A stretch of 64,000 bases of DNA from Geobacter sp. Its GTDB lineage: Bacteria; Desulfobacterota; Desulfuromonadia; Geobacterales; Geobacteraceae. The position numbers and the translations under genes are program-made. The notes below the pieces were generated by a model. That model worked only from the letters and a program-made list of their open reading frames with translations. It was not told the origin of the DNA and did not search any database. Below, piece after piece: positions 60,655 to 64,000 of the stretch (positions within the stretch are counted from its first letter, which is position 1; each line of letters starts with the position of its first letter). The stretch is from NCBI GenBank assembly GCA_003314535.1, contig POSG01000001.1, positions 372,001 to 436,000 on the forward strand. The letters are read 5' to 3'.

Positions 60655-62121
60655 TCAGCTGTAATTTTCAAGGATCTTCTCGATAATGCCGGTGGTGGAC
60701 CTGCCGTCCACGAACTCCACCAGCTCGATTCTGCCGCCGTAGGATTCCACGAGGTCCTTGCCCACCACCTGCTCAGGAGTGTAATCGCCGCCCTTCACCA
60801 GTACGTGCGGTCGGAGGGTCTCCAGGAGATTCAGGGGGGTATCCTCGTCGAAAATGACCACGTAATCCACGCAATCGAGTGCGGCAAGGATATGCGCCCG
60901 CTCGTTCTGTCCGATGAGTGGACGTTTTTCACCCTTGAGGCGCCGGACCGATGCGTCGCTGTTGAGGCCCAGCACCAGGAGGTCACCGAAAGTCCGGGCC
61001 TTCTGCAGGTATTTCACGTGCCCCACATGCAGAAGGTCGAAACAGCCGTTGGTGAAGGCTACACGTTTCCCCTGCCGCTTCTCCCCTTCGATGATGGAGG
61101 CAAGCACGTCCAGGTTCTTGATCTTTATATCGCTGTCCTGGTGCTCGTGGCGCATGGAACCGATCACCTCCTCGGGAAGGACCGTTGAAGTACCGACCTT
61201 GCCCACCGCGATACCCGCCGCCACGTTGGCCAGCCGTGCGGACTCGTGGAAGTCCAGGCCGCAGGCGAGGCCAAGCCCCAGCATAGCCACCACCGTATCA
61301 CCCGCGCCGGTCACATCGTATACCTCCCGGGCAACAGTCGGTATGTGGGTTGAACTGCCGTCCTTCAGGAACAACGACATCCCTTCGGAACTCCTGGTCA
61401 CGAGGATGGCCTGGTAATCGCCCTCGGCGAGCAGGGTTCCCGCTGCGCCGGCAAGGCTCTGATCGTCGACGATGGGAATGCGGGATGCCACCTCCGCCTC
61501 TTTCCTGTTCGGAGTGATGATGGTAGCGCCCCTGTATTTTTCGTAATCATTTCCCTTGGGATCAACCACGACGCTGATGCCCCGGTCCAGGGCCGCAGCG
61601 ACCAGCCCGGCGAGGACCCCGGGTGTGAGCACGCCCTTGCCGTAGTCGGAGGCCAGGATTATGTCCCAGTGGCTGGCCGGGTCGCGAACGTATTGCAGAA
61701 TTTTTTCCTCGTATTCCGGGGAGATGTCCTCCCGTGTTTCCCGGTCGATGCGCACTATCTGCTGGTTGGACGCCACGACCCGTGTTTTTTTGCTGGTCAT
61801 GCGGGAAGGGTCCTCGAACACGCCGGACACATCCACTCCCTTGCCGGTAAAGGCGCGCCTGAGATGTGCCCCGTTTTCATCGCCGCCGATCACGCTGCAG
61901 ACGGAAACCGTGCATCCGAACGCGGCCAGGTTGTTCGCCACGTTCCCGGCGCCGCCCATACGCAGGTCCTCCCGACGCACGTCCACGACCTGGACCGGCG
62001 CCTCGGGGGATATCCGTTCGGCCCGGCCCCAGAGATACTCGTCGAGCATCAGGTCTCCCACGATCAAAGCGCGGATCTTCCCGGCCCTGGCAAATATGGA
62101 TTCCGCGTTCCTACGATCCAT
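60655..62121 (-). CDS. hldE: Bifunctional heptose 7-phosphate kinase/heptose 1-phosphate adenylyltransferase
   Basis: The 488-residue fusion has an N-terminal PfkB-type kinase (DLMLDEYLWGRAERISPEAP, GGAGNVANNLAAFG, then DVTGAGDTVVA) and a C-terminal nucleotidyltransferase (FTNGCFDLLHVGHVKYL, ending near EFVDGRSTTGIIEKI). It produces ADP-glycero-manno-heptose for LPS core synthesis, following gmhA and preceding gmhB in the pathway. Also known as rfaE. Confidence 0.96.
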   Translation of the reverse strand: MDRRNAESIFARAGKIRALIVGDLMLDEYLWGRAERISPEAPVQVVDVRREDLRMGGAGNVANNLAAFGCTVSVCSVIGGDENGAHLRRAFTGKGVDVSGVFEDPSRMTSKKTRVVASNQQIVRIDRETREDISPEYEEKILQYVRDPASHWDIILASDYGKGVLTPGVLAGLVAAALDRGISVVVDPKGNDYEKYRGATIITPNRKEAEVASRIPIVDDQSLAGAAGTLLAEGDYQAILVTRSSEGMSLFLKDGSSTHIPTVAREVYDVTGAGDTVVAMLGLGLACGLDFHESARLANVAAGIAVGKVGTSTVLPEEVIGSMRHEHQDSDIKIKNLDVLASIIEGEKRQGKRVAFTNGCFDLLHVGHVKYLQKARTFGDLLVLGLNSDASVRRLKGEKRPLIGQNERAHILAALDCVDYVVIFDEDTPLNLLETLRPHVLVKGGDYTPEQVVGKDLVESYGGRIELVEFVDGRSTTGIIEKILENYS

Positions 62122-62295
62122 CGCTACTCCCTGAAAAGAGCCCGGGACATGCCGCAGGCTGGTTGCTGGTTGCTGGTTAAACCTTTTAGGTCAATATTGT
62201 CTACCGTCAATGGAATATAACGTTACAAACGCATCCATCATGAGTTTTTTCGACGGGTTATGGCAATCGTCTGAAATCTGACTCCTGGCTCCTGA

Positions 62296-63252
62296 CTACT
62301 TGCTTTCCGCCATCCTGTCCAGTATGCCGCAGGCCAGCAGGGGGATCATGACTTCGTGGTGGCCGGTTATGGTATATCCGCGCCCCTTGCCGGAGGTGGG
62401 CCGCTTCACGACATTCTGCAGCGGCCGGTAGTGCTGCTGCATGTCGAAGTTGGCAGTGGTGAAGCCGTCCACATCGTACCCCAGGTTCTGAACAACGGAG
62501 AGGGCTTTCAGGAAGACTTCGGGCAGGAGGACGGCGCTGCCGACATTCAGGTAGACACCGCCGTCGCCCAGTTCCGACAGCACGGACGCAAGTATCCGGA
62601 AATCGGTATAGGAAGCCTGACCGATGACCGAACCGTCCGCCGTGGGATGCTGGTGAACGATATCAGTCCCCATGGCCACATGGACCGTAACCGGAATGTC
62701 ATGCTCCCGGCATGTCGCCAAAAGGCTCAGGTCACGGAAAGGGTTACCCCTGTCGATGATGAATGTCCCCAGGGCTTCGCCGAACCCCAGCCCCTTTGCC
62801 ACGCCTTCCTTCAGCGCCCGGTTTATGTCGCGTCCCGTTTCTTCTGCCATGCCGAACAACCCGCAGTGGAGCGCCGCCCCCACGTCTTCGCTCGTTTCGC
62901 CGATAAGGGAAATTTCGTAATCATGTATGGCAACGGCACCGTTTACCGCGAACGCGGTTATGGCGCCCGCCTCCACGAGGCTCTTCAGGACCGGTTGAAG
63001 CCCGCATTTGATCACATGGGCGCCCATGGCCATCACAACCGGCTTGCCCGCCGCCCGGGCCGAGGCCACCGCTTCCACCACCGCCAGGAGATCCCGCGCC
63101 GCGAGCTGGGGAGGCATGGACCTCAGCAGCTGGCTGACCGTCATTCCCGGCCTGACCTTCATCGCGGCATCCCGCTTCATGAGCACCTTGTTTGACCGGT
63201 CGGCAATGGGGTAGGTTTTCACCCCGGACATGTCCATGGGTCTGTATTTCAT
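62296..63252 (-). CDS. Conserved protein of the heptose cluster, unassigned
   Basis: The 318-residue soluble protein has segments PVVMAMGAHVIKCGLQPVL, NGAVAIHDYEISLIGETSEDV, LGTFIIDRGNP and VTVHVAMGTDIVHQHP, with a Gly-rich nucleotide-binding flavour faintly resembling deoxyhypusine-synthase-type NAD-binding folds. It is placed between hldE and gmhA, so a role in heptose or LPS metabolism is suggested by context only. The ATG at 63252 follows GGGGGAGG. Confidence 0.75.
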   Translation of the reverse strand: MKYRPMDMSGVKTYPIADRSNKVLMKRDAAMKVRPGMTVSQLLRSMPPQLAARDLLAVVEAVASARAAGKPVVMAMGAHVIKCGLQPVLKSLVEAGAITAFAVNGAVAIHDYEISLIGETSEDVGAALHCGLFGMAEETGRDINRALKEGVAKGLGFGEALGTFIIDRGNPFRDLSLLATCREHDIPVTVHVAMGTDIVHQHPTADGSVIGQASYTDFRILASVLSELGDGGVYLNVGSAVLLPEVFLKALSVVQNLGYDVDGFTTANFDMQQHYRPLQNVVKRPTSGKGRGYTITGHHEVMIPLLACGILDRMAESK

Positions 63253-63335
63253 TCATTCCTCCCCCGGATCGCCGTATTGCGGCCCGGACAGCGGCCGGCG
63301 CCTTTCAGAGGGCGCTCAGGATATCTTTTGCGCGT

Positions 63336-63911
63336 TCAGGATTCGAACAAATCCCGCTCTACCAGATCACACAGCACATGTATCATGAAAATGTGGCCCT
63401 CCTGGATACGGGGCGTGTCCTGAACCGGCACGGTCAGGTCGATGTCCACCATGCCGCCAATCTTCCCGCCGTTCCTGCCGAGCAGGCCGATCGTTCTGCA
63501 CCCCATTTCCTGCGCCAGGCCAAGGGCCGAAATCACATTGGCGGATTCTCCGCTGGTGGAGATGCCGATGACCACATCACCCTCGACTGCCAGGGCCTCG
63601 ATCTGGCGGCGGAAAACGGCTTCGAACCCGTAGTCGTTCCCCACAGCCGTGAGTATCGATGAGTCGGTAGTCAGAGCTATCGCGGGCAGAGCCCTGCGCT
63701 CCATGCGGAAACGGCCCACCATCTCCGCTGCCAGGTGCTGGGCATCGGCGGCGGACCCGCCGTTCCCCATGACCAGGACTTTCCGCCCGCTGCGGAAAGC
63801 CTGTGCCAGGACGCCGGCCGCCAGGGAGATCTTCGGCGCCAAATTTCTTTCCACGGCCTCCATTGCTTCCCGGTGTGCCCGGAAATAGGAAAGCATGCTG
63901 TTATCGGTCAT
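63336..63911 (-). CDS. gmhA: Phosphoheptose isomerase
   Basis: The 191-residue SIS-domain enzyme isomerises sedoheptulose 7-phosphate to D-glycero-D-manno-heptose 7-phosphate, the first step to ADP-heptose. Seen are VLVMGNGGSAADAQHLAAEMVGRF, ALTTDSSILTAVGNDYGFE, VVIGISTSGESANVI and GHIFMIHVLCDLVE. The ATG has GAGAGG upstream. The 89 nt to the window edge stay open in more than one frame and may hold the end of another gene. Confidence 0.94.
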   Translation of the reverse strand: MTDNSMLSYFRAHREAMEAVERNLAPKISLAAGVLAQAFRSGRKVLVMGNGGSAADAQHLAAEMVGRFRMERRALPAIALTTDSSILTAVGNDYGFEAVFRRQIEALAVEGDVVIGISTSGESANVISALGLAQEMGCRTIGLLGRNGGKIGGMVDIDLTVPVQDTPRIQEGHIFMIHVLCDLVERDLFES

Positions 63912-64000
63912 CTGAAACCTCTCGTTGAAAAGTGGCGGAATCCTGGTGGCGCAAGGCAGGAGATCCCCGGTAACAACGGTCTCTTCCGGACCGGCCGGGA

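Noticed and set aside
1-64000. CRISPR arrays, tRNA and rRNA genes
   Set aside because: No regularly spaced direct repeats and no tRNA/rRNA-like sequence were recognised on either strand.
63912-64000. C-terminal end of a further gene upstream of gmhA
   Set aside because: More than one frame is open to the window edge and the fragment is too short to identify a protein.

Overview
The window looks like a chromosomal segment of a Geobacter-type bacterium (Desulfobacterota, Geobacterales). This is inferred from the heptose/LPS cluster, the mreC-mreD-mrdA-rodA set, the lexA-dinB pair, PilZ and receiver proteins, and a moderately high-GC coding style. No rRNA, tRNA or CRISPR array was seen.

Layout. 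1-7.7 kb: start of cstA, a repeat-rich secreted protein, a phospholipase D-family lipoprotein, a non-coding stretch with several DnaA-box sequences, a DUF488 gene, a thioredoxin whose first catalytic cysteine codon is an in-frame TGA (probable selenocysteine) followed by a SECIS-like hairpin, a BvgS-like sensor kinase and an S1-domain protein. 8-19.6 kb: OmpA-like protein, leuB, LysR regulator, a DUF3024-like gene, type I murB, three receiver-domain regulators, TatD, a small lipoprotein, a processive-type glycosyltransferase and a YiiX-like amidase. 19.6-22 kb: an AT-richer accessory patch with a TIR protein, a candidate integron attC site, a secreted NADase-type glycan-binding-like protein, an orphan gene and inverted repeats. 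22-25.2 kb: a MutY-like glycosylase, an aldo/keto reductase and ychF.

25.3-45.3 kb is the centrepiece: about 20 kb of minus-strand, tightly packed genes for an extracellular contractile injection system (eCIS, PVC/Afp/tailocin-like). In transcription order they are sheath, tube, gp26-like protein, disordered linker, DUF4255 cap protein, AAA+ ATPase, small protein, tube-adapter, LysM protein, gpD and gpV spike proteins, gp25, two baseplate J-like proteins, a tail-protein-I/beta-helix protein and a DUF6519/beta-helix protein. Two unassigned small genes close the operon. One carries a His...Cys pattern reminiscent of caspase-like proteases and is the best payload candidate.

45.5-64 kb: a MITE-like hairpin element, an MFS exporter, the SOS operon lexA-(84 aa)-dinB, a Gln-rich secreted protein, a Rad3/XPD-type helicase with an N-terminal nuclease-like domain, an unknown membrane protein, the rod-shape operon mreC-mreD-mrdA-rodA, and the nucleotide-sugar/heptose genes rfbC-like, rfbA, gmhB, hldE, an unassigned gene and gmhA. 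A roughly 140-210 bp repeat element occurs twice (43.2 and 49.3 kb), each time right behind a stop codon.
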